From an uncultured Bacteroidota bacterium (GTDB lineage Bacteria > Bacteroidota > Bacteroidia > Bacteroidales > SZUA-534): a stretch of DNA of 14,394 nucleotides. Of this stretch, positions 7,526 to 14,372 are shown in pieces; position 1 is the first letter of the stretch; each line of letters begins with the position of its first letter. Location of the stretch: contig CALABN010000171.1 in assembly GCA_937885735.1 (NCBI GenBank), forward strand, positions 1 through 14,394, in the 5' to 3' direction. Below the pieces are notes generated by a model that did not search any database, had not been told where the DNA came from, and saw nothing but the letters and a program-made list of their open reading frames with translations. The translations under genes were made by a program, and so were the position numbers.

Positions 7526-8410
7526 ATGGAATACGATTATCGTAAATTGAATTACGGCGAACTGAAGCAAATGCAATTAGGGTTGACACCTGAAAATGTT
7601 TGCTCTCGTGTATTTGATTATTTTGGTTTTCCCAATGCACAAGGATTATGTGACGAGGATTCTTCGCACATTGCGGATAGCATTAAAAATGCGGAATCTG
7701 TGCTTTTGATTGATGGAGAAACACCCGTTAAAGGCCGTATTCAAGAAGTTACCGAATTAATCAAGGGTGAATTATCGCAATATTTATCGGCTGCCGATAA
7801 TGTTTATTTATTGTTTGTCAGCCCCCCAAAAAAGCGTTTAACACTCAAAGAAGAAAAAGCCATTCAAGATTTAAACGATGACCATTTCTGGTGTTGTCTC
7901 AATTATGAAAACTACAAGTTAAAAGATGAAACACGTTTGCATATCATTGCAATAAATGAGAAAGAGGGTGTTCACGATGAAGCCGAAGAAATGGATGTCT
8001 TTCTTGATGAGATGAACGAAGTAAATCTTGGCGAATACAACGATGTTTTGAGAAAACAGGCCGCTGATTATGCTAAATCTTCTATTGGCGACCCCGATAA
8101 TCATTCTGATGCTGTTGCTGAAGCGATTGTAGATTTTTTAAAAGGAGCTGAAGTAGCCATTGAACTTTCGACAAACAATTCAGAATCTTTATCTTTTGAC
8201 GGAAAATTTGACAAAACTGAATCCGCCATTCTTAAGGATGTAGTAATTGATGACCTTGGACAATATGAAAAGGCTTTGATTAACGAAGCGTTATCTTTCG
8301 CAGAATCAACAATATACCCTTATAATGACATAGTTTCAATGTATGTAACTGTGCAGAGTTTTTTGGATGGCGCGTCAGCGGCTCTTAAACTTATTAAGGG
8401 AGAAAAATAG
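7526..8410 (+). CDS. acidic protein of unknown function, internal repeat
   Basis: I do not recognise this 294-residue protein. There is no signal peptide, membrane segment or cysteine cluster. By hand count it has 57 Asp+Glu against 28 Lys+Arg, so it is strongly acidic. Residues about 56-145 alternate strands and helices (SVLLIDGE at 58-65, NVYLLFVSPP at 92-101, RLHIIAI at 137-143), suggesting an alpha/beta domain. Residues 148-170 are very acidic (DEAEEMDVFLDEMNE). The C-terminal part carries an imperfect duplication: residues 179-214 (A..YAKSSI ... DFLKGAEVAIEL) and 255-289 (A..FAESTI ... SFLDGASAALKL), like short helical repeats. The next gene, a DUF262-DUF1524 protein, starts 25 bases downstream, so the two are probably co-transcribed and may act together. 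AT content and position inside the ilv operon suggest horizontal acquisition. A regulatory, inhibitory or target-sensing partner role is only a guess. Confidence 0.7.
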   Translation: MEYDYRKLNYGELKQMQLGLTPENVCSRVFDYFGFPNAQGLCDEDSSHIADSIKNAESVLLIDGETPVKGRIQEVTELIKGELSQYLSAADNVYLLFVSPPKKRLTLKEEKAIQDLNDDHFWCCLNYENYKLKDETRLHIIAINEKEGVHDEAEEMDVFLDEMNEVNLGEYNDVLRKQAADYAKSSIGDPDNHSDAVAEAIVDFLKGAEVAIELSTNNSESLSFDGKFDKTESAILKDVVIDDLGQYEKALINEALSFAESTIYPYNDIVSMYVTVQSFLDGASAALKLIKGEK

Positions 8411-8435
8411 TTTTTCTTAAATAAAAATACTGATT

Positions 8436-10121
8436 ATGGAAACTAAAACAACCATTCGCAAAATGTTAAGCGGCAACTATATAAGTGTGCCGAAATATCA
8501 GCGAGCTTACTCGTGGGATACCGACAAGCAAGTAAAGCAGTTTTTTGTAGACATAGAAGATTATATAGTAAGTAATTCAAAAACACCTTACTATTTTGGC
8601 CATTTTTTGTTTGAAAATGGTGGTTCAGATAAATATGACATTATTGATGGTCAACAAAGGTTGACAACGATTGAAATATTCCTTTCAGCGGTTTTTAATC
8701 AATTAGAAAAAAAACGAGAGTTAACTGATGATGAGAAAGAAATCAAAGAAGATACTATTAAAAGAAATTCTAAATACAGATTTTCCACGGTAGAATATGA
8801 CAATCATTTTTTTAAAGATTATGTTATAGATGGTACAAAAACTTCTAAAAAAAATATTGAAACAATATCTGCAGAAAGAATAGCAGACGCTTTTGATTTT
8901 TTTAAAAAAGAATTGAAAAACAAAACCATATCTGATTGTGAAAAATACATTAATAGTGTGATAAATTCAGCCTGCACTACTCATATTGTGAATGAAGAAG
9001 CTGAAGCTATCCAAATGTTTATATTTCAAAACAATAGAGGCAAACTTCCGACCAAACTTGAAATAATTAAAGCTCAGTTTATGTACGAAGTACAAATATC
9101 GTCGATTGACGAAGAGTCAAAGACTGAGAAAATTAAAGAATTGCAAGAGCGTTTTGAACATATATACAAAGCAATAGCTTCTATAGAAAACCATATAAAC
9201 GAGGATGATGTATTGTTGTACGCACTTAGAGTTTACTTTAATACTTTTGATATAGATGTTTCTACAGAAAGAATCGAAAAAGAATTAAAGGATAAGAATT
9301 CTTCTATTCGTTTTATTATGGATTTTACTCTTGAACTTGAAAATAGTTTTGAGAGTCTTAAACCATTTTTTAACGAAAAGAACAACTACAAAATTTACTC
9401 TTTAGCATTGCTTGGCAAAACACAACTAATGCCTTTCGTAATAAAAGCATATGAATACAACATTCCAGATACTGAGAAGGCAAAACTTTTTACCGCATTA
9501 GAATCCCTTGTGCTGCGTCATAGAATAATTGGTACCAGAGCACACCTTGAGGACAGAATAAAAAATGAATATAAAAATTTCACAAAGGATAATCTTGATG
9601 TAAATATTATCGTAAATCATATTAAATGGTTTGAAAGGGATGTTGATAAATCTTGGTGGTGGTGGCGTTATTGGTCAGACGAGGCTTTCAAAAATGCCTT
9701 GCAAGGTGGGTTAGACCATAATATAGCCAAACATTTACTTTGGAAATATGAAAATTATTTGCGCTCACCACAAAAACCAGGTTATAAGTTTATTCCTATG
9801 AGTCAAATTGTTAAACCAGAGTTGGAACATATTGCCCCACAAACACCAACAGACGGTTCACCTATTGCAGCAGGATATTGCAAGTATGATGACGAATTTG
9901 TAAATAACTATTTGGATTGTTTAGGAAATTATTTGTTGATTTCTAAATCTCACAATTGCTCAATAGGTAACGTACCTTTTAAAGAAAAACGCGATTCATA
10001 CACTGTGCTTGAGCAGCAAAGAGAAGTTCAAAAGATGACAGAGGACAAAGAGATTTGGAATAAACGTAAAATTGATGAAAGACACAAAAAGATAGTAAAA
10101 TTCATTCTTGAAGAATTATGA
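8436..10121 (+). CDS. DUF262-DUF1524 protein, GmrSD/BrxU-like candidate nuclease
   Basis: A 561-residue protein with the layout of single-chain GmrSD-type proteins, modification-dependent (type IV) restriction enzymes active against phage DNA. The N-terminal DUF262 domain shows VPKYQRAYSWD (18-28), IIDGQQRLTT (69-78; the DGQQR nucleotide-binding signature of this ParB-like fold) and FQNNRGKLPTKLEIIKAQF (197-215). A helical middle follows. The C-terminal DUF1524 domain is a His-Me finger nuclease: EHIAPQ (464-469, His465), LGNYLLIS (496-503, Asn498) and N..SIGNVPFKEKR (507-519). All key residues look present and the frame is intact, so it is predicted to be active. A tryptophan run (WWWW, 407-410) is unusual. 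The gene is very AT-rich: 60 bases from 8701 hold 15 G+C against 32 in 60 bases of ilvB from 10321. Its TGA overlaps the ilvB ATG by four bases. The substrate (modified or unmodified DNA) is unknown. Confidence 0.85.
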   Translation: METKTTIRKMLSGNYISVPKYQRAYSWDTDKQVKQFFVDIEDYIVSNSKTPYYFGHFLFENGGSDKYDIIDGQQRLTTIEIFLSAVFNQLEKKRELTDDEKEIKEDTIKRNSKYRFSTVEYDNHFFKDYVIDGTKTSKKNIETISAERIADAFDFFKKELKNKTISDCEKYINSVINSACTTHIVNEEAEAIQMFIFQNNRGKLPTKLEIIKAQFMYEVQISSIDEESKTEKIKELQERFEHIYKAIASIENHINEDDVLLYALRVYFNTFDIDVSTERIEKELKDKNSSIRFIMDFTLELENSFESLKPFFNEKNNYKIYSLALLGKTQLMPFVIKAYEYNIPDTEKAKLFTALESLVLRHRIIGTRAHLEDRIKNEYKNFTKDNLDVNIIVNHIKWFERDVDKSWWWWRYWSDEAFKNALQGGLDHNIAKHLLWKYENYLRSPQKPGYKFIPMSQIVKPELEHIAPQTPTDGSPIAAGYCKYDDEFVNNYLDCLGNYLLISKSHNCSIGNVPFKEKRDSYTVLEQQREVQKMTEDKEIWNKRKIDERHKKIVKFILEEL

Positions 10122-11815
10122 AAGAAACAATAACGGGAGCCGAAGCATTGATGCGCTCACTTGAAAACGAGGGCGTTGACGTAATGTTCGGCTATCCAGG
10201 CGGTGCAATAATGCCGACATTTGATGCACTCTACGACCATACAAAGAAACTTAACCACATTTTGGTACGCCACGAGCAGGCCGCCGCACATGCCGCACAA
10301 GGCTATGCACGCGTAAGCGGCAGGGTAGGAGTCTGCCTTGTAACCAGCGGACCTGGTGTGACAAACACCATAACAGGCATTGCCGATGCAATGATGGACA
10401 GCACACCAATAGTGGTTATTGCAGGTCAGGTTGGAGCATCTTTTTTGGGTAGCGATGCCTTTCAGGAAGTTGACCTTGTGGGCGTTACGCAGCCAATCAG
10501 CAAATGGGCGTACCAGATACGTCGTGCCGAAGACGTGGCTTGGGCAGTAAGCCGTGCCTTCTACATTGCCAGCACCGGCCGTCCAGGCCCTGTTGTGCTC
10601 GACTTTGCAAAAAACGCACAAGTTGGAATGGTAGAGTACGAGCCACAGCATATCGACTTCATTCGTGGATATGTTCCTGTTCCTGACACTGACAGCAAGT
10701 CAATAGAAAAAGCCGCAGAATTGATAAATGCAGCCAAAAAGCCACTTGTGCTTATTGGACAAGGAGTAGAGATTGGCAATGCACAGGCAGAGATAAAGGA
10801 ATTCATTGAGAAGGCCGATATGCCAGCAGGCCGCACATTGCTCGGTTTGTCGGCACTGCCTACCGACCACAGGCTGAACGTTGGAATGCTTGGAATGCAC
10901 GGCAGCCTTGCATCAAACGTGAAGACACAGGAGTGTGACTTGCTGATAGCCGTCGGTATGCGCTTCGACGACCGCATAACTGGCAAGTTGAGCACATACG
11001 CCACACAGGCAAAGAAGATACATTTCGACATAGACCCTTCTGAAATAAACAAGAATGTGAAGGTTGACGTGGCAGTGCTTGGCGACTGCAAAGACACACT
11101 GGCCGCAGTAACCAAATTGCTCAAGAAAAACAGCCACACAGAGTGGATAGAGAGTTTCAAGCCTTATTTTGAGAAGGAGCAGAAGATAGTTATAGAAAAG
11201 GAACTGCATCCAACCGAAGGGCCTATCAAGATGGGAGAGGTTATAGATGCCGTGACCAGACAGACAGGCAACAAGGCTGTAATGGTTACCGACGTAGGTC
11301 AGAACCAGATGATGGCAGCCCGTTATTTCAAGTTCACGCAAAAACGCAGCGTGGTCACTTCAGGCGGAATGGGAACCATGGGATTCGGCATACCTGCAGG
11401 CATTGGAGCAGCCTTTGGCGCGCCGGATCGCGACATTTGTGTTTTCCTTGGCGATGGCGGACTGCAAATGACCATGCAGGAATTTGGAACAATAATGGAG
11501 CATCAGGTGCCAGTCAAACTTATCTTGATGAACAACACATTTTTGGGCAATGTAAGACAATGGCAGGCAATGTTCTTTAATTGTCGCTACTCGTTTACGC
11601 CAATGACAAACCCCGATTTCATGAAATTGGCGGAGGCATATAACATTCCTTGCCAGACAGTTGTCGACCGCAAGGACTTGGCTTCGGCCGTGAAGACAAT
11701 GATGGACACCAAAGGTCCATACTTGCTTCAGGTGGCAGTTGAAAAGGAAGGCAATGTATTGCCAATATGCGCACCAGGCCACGACGTTGACGATATGGTA
11801 TTGGAATTTAAATAG
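10118..11815 (+). CDS. ilvB: acetolactate synthase large subunit
   Basis: Catalytic subunit (565 residues) of acetohydroxyacid synthase, a thiamine-diphosphate and FAD enzyme that condenses pyruvate with pyruvate or 2-oxobutyrate to start valine/leucine and isoleucine synthesis. Visible features: FGYPGGAIMP (24-33), the catalytic Glu53 in RHEQAAAHAAQGYAR, SGPGVTN (77-83), the FAD-domain GMLGMHG (256-262), and the thiamine-diphosphate/magnesium motif from GDGG (445-448) to NN (472-473). Length is normal for the family. The ATG shares four bases with the stop of the DUF262-DUF1524 gene (ATGA), so translation is probably coupled to that foreign-looking gene. ilvN follows after 15 bases. Ile codons are often ATA here, unlike in ilvC. 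Identification is secure. Confidence 0.98.
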   Translation: MKETITGAEALMRSLENEGVDVMFGYPGGAIMPTFDALYDHTKKLNHILVRHEQAAAHAAQGYARVSGRVGVCLVTSGPGVTNTITGIADAMMDSTPIVVIAGQVGASFLGSDAFQEVDLVGVTQPISKWAYQIRRAEDVAWAVSRAFYIASTGRPGPVVLDFAKNAQVGMVEYEPQHIDFIRGYVPVPDTDSKSIEKAAELINAAKKPLVLIGQGVEIGNAQAEIKEFIEKADMPAGRTLLGLSALPTDHRLNVGMLGMHGSLASNVKTQECDLLIAVGMRFDDRITGKLSTYATQAKKIHFDIDPSEINKNVKVDVAVLGDCKDTLAAVTKLLKKNSHTEWIESFKPYFEKEQKIVIEKELHPTEGPIKMGEVIDAVTRQTGNKAVMVTDVGQNQMMAARYFKFTQKRSVVTSGGMGTMGFGIPAGIGAAFGAPDRDICVFLGDGGLQMTMQEFGTIMEHQVPVKLILMNNTFLGNVRQWQAMFFNCRYSFTPMTNPDFMKLAEAYNIPCQTVVDRKDLASAVKTMMDTKGPYLLQVAVEKEGNVLPICAPGHDVDDMVLEFK

Positions 11816-11830
11816 ACATCTTATTTTATT

Positions 11831-12391
11831 ATGGAACAAGACAATAAGACATTATATACGATTCTGGTGTTTTCAGAAAACCTGGCAGGCTTGCTTAACC
11901 AGATAACAGCCGTATTCACACGCCGACAGGTAAACATTGAAAGCCTGAATGTTTCAGCATCAAGCATCAAGGGCATACACAAATATACCATTACATGCTT
12001 CAGCGACGAGGACACAGTTGACAAGATAACCCGTCAGATTGAAAAGAAGATAGACGTCATACATGCCAGATATTTCACCGATGATGAAATATTCATACAG
12101 GAATGCAGTCTGATGAAGATTTCAACGCCAGTAATGTTGAAGGAGAAACAGGTGTCGAAGCAGATAAGAATCCATAATGCAAGCATAGTTGAGGTAAATT
12201 CAACCTATGCCATTGTGACAAAAAGCGGACTGACAGAAGACATTGAATCACTTTACGAGGCACTGAAAAAATGCAATTGCGTGTTGCAGTATGTACGGTC
12301 GGGCCGCATAGCAATCACAAAAAGTTATGTGGAGCACATCAGCGACTACATAAACGAGCGCGAAAAAAGGTATCTTGATTCCAAATCGTAA
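11831..12391 (+). CDS. ilvN: acetolactate synthase regulatory subunit
   Basis: Small regulatory subunit (186 residues) that activates the IlvB catalytic subunit and gives it valine feedback. The N-terminal ACT domain spans about residues 8-82, with LVFSENLAGLLNQITAVF and RRQVNIESLNVS. Asn17, Gly20 and Asn35 sit at the positions of IlvH Asn11, Gly14 and Asn29 of E. coli, which are tied to valine binding, so the enzyme is predicted to be valine-sensitive. The C-terminal half (about 95-170) fits the regulatory-subunit C-terminal domain but is divergent. The ATG at 11831 lies 15 bases after ilvB, as expected for a co-translated partner. The gap to ilvC (110 bases) is larger and may hold a promoter. 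I use ilvN rather than ilvH by Bacteroidota convention. Confidence 0.95.
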   Translation: MEQDNKTLYTILVFSENLAGLLNQITAVFTRRQVNIESLNVSASSIKGIHKYTITCFSDEDTVDKITRQIEKKIDVIHARYFTDDEIFIQECSLMKISTPVMLKEKQVSKQIRIHNASIVEVNSTYAIVTKSGLTEDIESLYEALKKCNCVLQYVRSGRIAITKSYVEHISDYINEREKRYLDSKS

Positions 12392-12442
12392 GTATTTTAT
12401 TGATTTTAGGAATAAAAAAGGTGAATAATGTATTTAAAGTCC

Positions 12443-12450
12443 TACTTTCG
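12443..12450 (+). promoter_or_regulatory. possible internal promoter before ilvC
   Basis: TACTTTCG differs by one base from the -7 consensus TAnnTTTG and is followed by C, as at the ilvD promoter. It lies 52 bases before the ilvC ATG. No good -33 box is visible at the expected distance. Support comes from the long gap and the distinct codon use of ilvC; it remains tentative. Confidence 0.3.
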
Positions 12451-12501
12451 CATTCTAAAAAATTGAATAAATAGTTTTATTATTAATCAAAACACAATAA
12501 A

Positions 12502-13545
12502 ATGGCACAAATGAATTTTGGCGGTGTTATCGAGAACGTGATGACCCGCGAAGAATTTCCATTGGAAAAGGCACGTGAAATATTGAAGAACGAGACAATC
12601 GCCGTTATTGGTTACGGTGTTCAAGGTCCAGGTCAGTCACTCAACTTGCGCGACAACGGTTTCAACGTAATAGTTGGCCAACGTGCAGGCAAGACATTTG
12701 ACAAGGCAGTTGCCGACGGCTGGGTTCCTGGCAAGACATTGTTCTCAATTGAAGAGGCTGCAGAAAAGGCAACAATCATCATGTGCTTGCTTTCAGACGC
12801 TGCAGTAATGAGCGTTTGGCCAAACCTTCAAAAGTATCTTACTCCAGGCAAGGCTCTTTATTTCTCACATGGCTTTGCAATTACCTGGAACGACCGCACA
12901 GGTTGCGTTCCTGCAAAAGACATCGACGTCATCATGGTTGCTCCTAAGGGTTCAGGTACTTCACTTCGTACCATGTTCCTTGAAGGCCGTGGCTTGAACT
13001 CTTCATACGCAGTTTATCAAGATGCAACAGGCAAGGCAATGGACCGTACATTGGCTCTTGGCATCGGCATTGGTTCTGGCTACTTGTTCGAGACTACTTT
13101 CCAACGCGAGGCAACATCAGACCTTACTGGTGAGCGTGGCTCACTTATGGGTGCCATTCAAGGCTTGCTTCTTGCTCAATACGAAGTATTGCGTGAGAAT
13201 GGCCATACACCTTCTGAGGCATTCAACGAGACAGTTGAGGAACTTACTCAATCACTTATGCCATTGTTCGCTAAGAACGGCATGGACTGGATGTACGCTA
13301 ACTGCTCAACAACCGCTCAACGTGGCGCTCTTGACTGGATGGGCCCATTCCACGACGCTATCAAGCCAGTTGTTGAGAAACTTTACGCTTCAGTAAAATG
13401 CGGCAACGAAGCTCAAATTTCTATCGACGCAAACTCAAAACCAGACTATCGTGCTGGCCTTGAAAAAGAACTTAAGGCTTTGCGCGAAAGCGAAATGTGG
13501 CAGACTGCCGTTACTGTCCGCAAGTTGCGTCCAGAAAACAACTAA
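12502..13545 (+). CDS. ilvC: ketol-acid reductoisomerase
   Basis: NADPH-type enzyme (347 residues, class I length) that isomerises and reduces acetohydroxyacids to dihydroxy acids, the step between IlvBN and IlvD. The Rossmann motif is GYGVQGPGQSLNLRDNGF (37-54), with cofactor loop VGQRAGKT (58-65). Catalytic-type residues include His123 in FSHGF, Lys149 in APKGSG, Asp207 and Glu211 in DLTGERG, Glu243 and Glu247 in ETVEEL, and Ser269 in ANCSTTAQRGA. The GPGQ variant and the MNFGGVIENV start are familiar from Bacteroidota IlvC. Its codon use is distinct: Ile is mostly ATC or ATT (by eye only two ATA), whereas ilvD, ilvB and ilvN use ATA freely. That suggests selection for higher expression, perhaps from the internal promoter at 12443. 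A strong terminator follows, so it is the last gene of the operon. Confidence 0.98.
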   Translation: MAQMNFGGVIENVMTREEFPLEKAREILKNETIAVIGYGVQGPGQSLNLRDNGFNVIVGQRAGKTFDKAVADGWVPGKTLFSIEEAAEKATIIMCLLSDAAVMSVWPNLQKYLTPGKALYFSHGFAITWNDRTGCVPAKDIDVIMVAPKGSGTSLRTMFLEGRGLNSSYAVYQDATGKAMDRTLALGIGIGSGYLFETTFQREATSDLTGERGSLMGAIQGLLLAQYEVLRENGHTPSEAFNETVEELTQSLMPLFAKNGMDWMYANCSTTAQRGALDWMGPFHDAIKPVVEKLYASVKCGNEAQISIDANSKPDYRAGLEKELKALRESEMWQTAVTVRKLRPENN

Positions 13546-13567
13546 TAGGCATTGCGCCAATCAAAAT

Positions 13568-13597
13568 AAAAGGCTGTCCATTTGGACAGCCTTTTTT
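13568..13597. terminator. bidirectional terminator after ilvC
   Basis: AGGCTGTCC (13571-13579) and GGACAGCCT (13584-13592) pair perfectly around ATTT, and flanking AAA/TTT extends the stem to 12 pairs. T-rich tails lie on both sides (TTTTTTATTT on the plus strand, CCTTTTATTTT on the minus strand). It can therefore end the ilv operon and also the convergent toxin-antitoxin transcript. Confidence 0.9.
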
Positions 13598-13641
13598 ATT
13601 TAGGATTTAGAAATAAAATTTAATAAATACCATCTTAATTA

Positions 13642-13998
13642 TCAGTTACGAATTATTAATTGATTTGCTACATTTGGTCCGTTTTTAATCAATAATGAAT
13701 CAATGGTTTCCAAAGAAATGGTGTCTTGTTCACTTTTGTCGTAAATGGTAATAAGGAAGAGATCTGTTGAGACTTGGGAAGTTACGACCGTAAATGTAAT
13801 GACCCGTCCTCCACCACGTTTTCCTTTTCCTTTCGATTCAATTGAAAGACGCACTTTGCGCAATCCGCCTCCCAACGATACACCCGTTTCTGGGTTTTTC
13901 AAAAGTTCGCCCACCAAACGTGCAATGTCGTCTCCCAAGGAAACATAACGTTTTTTCAAGCGTTTTGCTTCTTTATCGAAGGTTTCTGTAGTCTTTAT
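13642..13998 (-). CDS. RelE-like toxin of type II toxin-antitoxin pair
   Basis: Predicted RelE/ParE-superfamily toxin, likely an mRNA interferase acting on translating ribosomes and neutralised by the protein encoded just upstream. Diagnostic segments are FDKEAKRLKKRY near the N-terminus, LGGGLRKVRLSI, then SKGKGKRGGGRVITF and the closing IYDKSEQDTIS. The start is odd. The frame is open from IKTTETFDKEAKRL, but has no ATG, GTG or TTG before the Leu of that motif. The best-placed start is ATA at 13996-13998, which overlaps the antitoxin stop as ATAA and yields 118 residues with the usual N-terminus. The alternative TTG at 13959 gives 105 residues but cuts off the conserved FDKEAKR helix. So either a rare ATA start is used, or an original ATG has mutated and toxin expression is low. 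The terminator at 13568 ends the transcript. Confidence 0.8.
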   Translation of the reverse strand: MKTTETFDKEAKRLKKRYVSLGDDIARLVGELLKNPETGVSLGGGLRKVRLSIESKGKGKRGGGRVITFTVVTSQVSTDLFLITIYDKSEQDTISLETIDSLLIKNGPNVANQLIIRN

Positions 13999-14228
13999 TT
14001 GCGCAGCTCTTTAAGCAGTTCTTCGACTGGACGGGTTCTTCCTGCCTTAACATCTTTTAAACCGAAATCGATGCTTTTAATTATTGCATCTTGACAGTTT
14101 TTCTTTTTTTCATCTTTCAGAATCTTTTCAAATGCCAATTGCAAACTAAGCAACAAATCGACATCTTCGATGCTTAGGATTTCCTTTGCTAACAATGCTT
14201 TTTGAGCCTCAAGTTCTATTGCTGTCAT
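13995..14228 (-). CDS. RelB-like antitoxin
   Basis: A small 77-residue protein starting MTAIELEAQKALLAKEIL, a beginning familiar from short Bacteroidota antitoxins encoded before RelE-like toxins. It is helical and charged and ends in FGLKDVKAGRTRPVEELLKELRK, split here as a GLKDVKAG hinge and a C-terminal helix; the latter probably wraps the toxin. The frame is open to an ATG at 14285, but that start would lie upstream of the promoter boxes at 14249-14278, so the ATG at 14228 is preferred. The gene precedes and overlaps the toxin gene by four bases, the usual antitoxin-first order. Such antitoxins commonly repress their own promoter with the toxin as co-repressor; the palindrome at 14288-14312 is a possible site. 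Confidence 0.8.
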   Translation of the reverse strand: MTAIELEAQKALLAKEILSIEDVDLLLSLQLAFEKILKDEKKKNCQDAIIKSIDFGLKDVKAGRTRPVEELLKELRK

Positions 14229-14248
14229 ATTTTTATCATTTAACACGG

Positions 14249-14278
14249 CAAAAATAATATATTTCCCATAAACACAAA
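14249..14278 (-). promoter_or_regulatory. toxin-antitoxin promoter
   Basis: On the minus strand, TTTG (14278-14275), an 18-base spacer and TATTTTTG (14256-14249) match the Bacteroidota -33 and -7 boxes. Transcription would start about 14 bases before the antitoxin ATG at 14228, which fixes that start. Confidence 0.7.
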
Positions 14279-14287
14279 TAATCATTA

Positions 14288-14312
14288 ATTATCCAAAAAT
14301 GAATTGGATAAT
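14288..14312. repeat. palindrome upstream of toxin-antitoxin promoter
   Basis: ATTATCCAA (14288-14296) and TTGGATAAT (14304-14312) are perfect 9-base inverted repeats around a 7-base spacer. It lies 9 bases upstream of the -33 box of the toxin-antitoxin promoter, a reasonable place for an operator. The operator role is inferred. Confidence 0.5.
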
Positions 14313-14364
14313 AAAATAAGAATTACAAAAGATACTAAAAACATATTATCTGGAATATGGTAAT

Positions 14365-14372
14365 TATATTTG
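14365..14372 (+). promoter_or_regulatory. -7-like box near right edge
   Basis: TATATTTG followed by C matches TAnnTTTG on the plus strand. No convincing -33 box is seen upstream. It may serve a gene beginning just beyond the window. Confidence 0.3.

Noticed and set aside
7433..10121. The cassette as an insertion sequence or integron unit
   Set aside because: No transposase, integrase, terminal inverted repeats or target duplication is visible.
10157..11839. Several long minus-strand and off-frame open frames across ilvB
   Set aside because: They lie wholly opposite or inside an intact, clearly identified ilvB, have no family features, and reflect the composition of the coding strand.
12427..12465. 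A 12-codon frame (MYLKSYFRILKN) in the ilvN-ilvC gap, considered as a second leader peptide
   Set aside because: It has no run of regulatory codons, no paired terminator/antiterminator downstream, and overlaps the possible -7 box.
14229..14285. Upstream ATG adding 19 residues to the antitoxin
   Set aside because: The -33 and -7 boxes lie within the extension, and the MTAIELEA start at 14228 is typical of the family.
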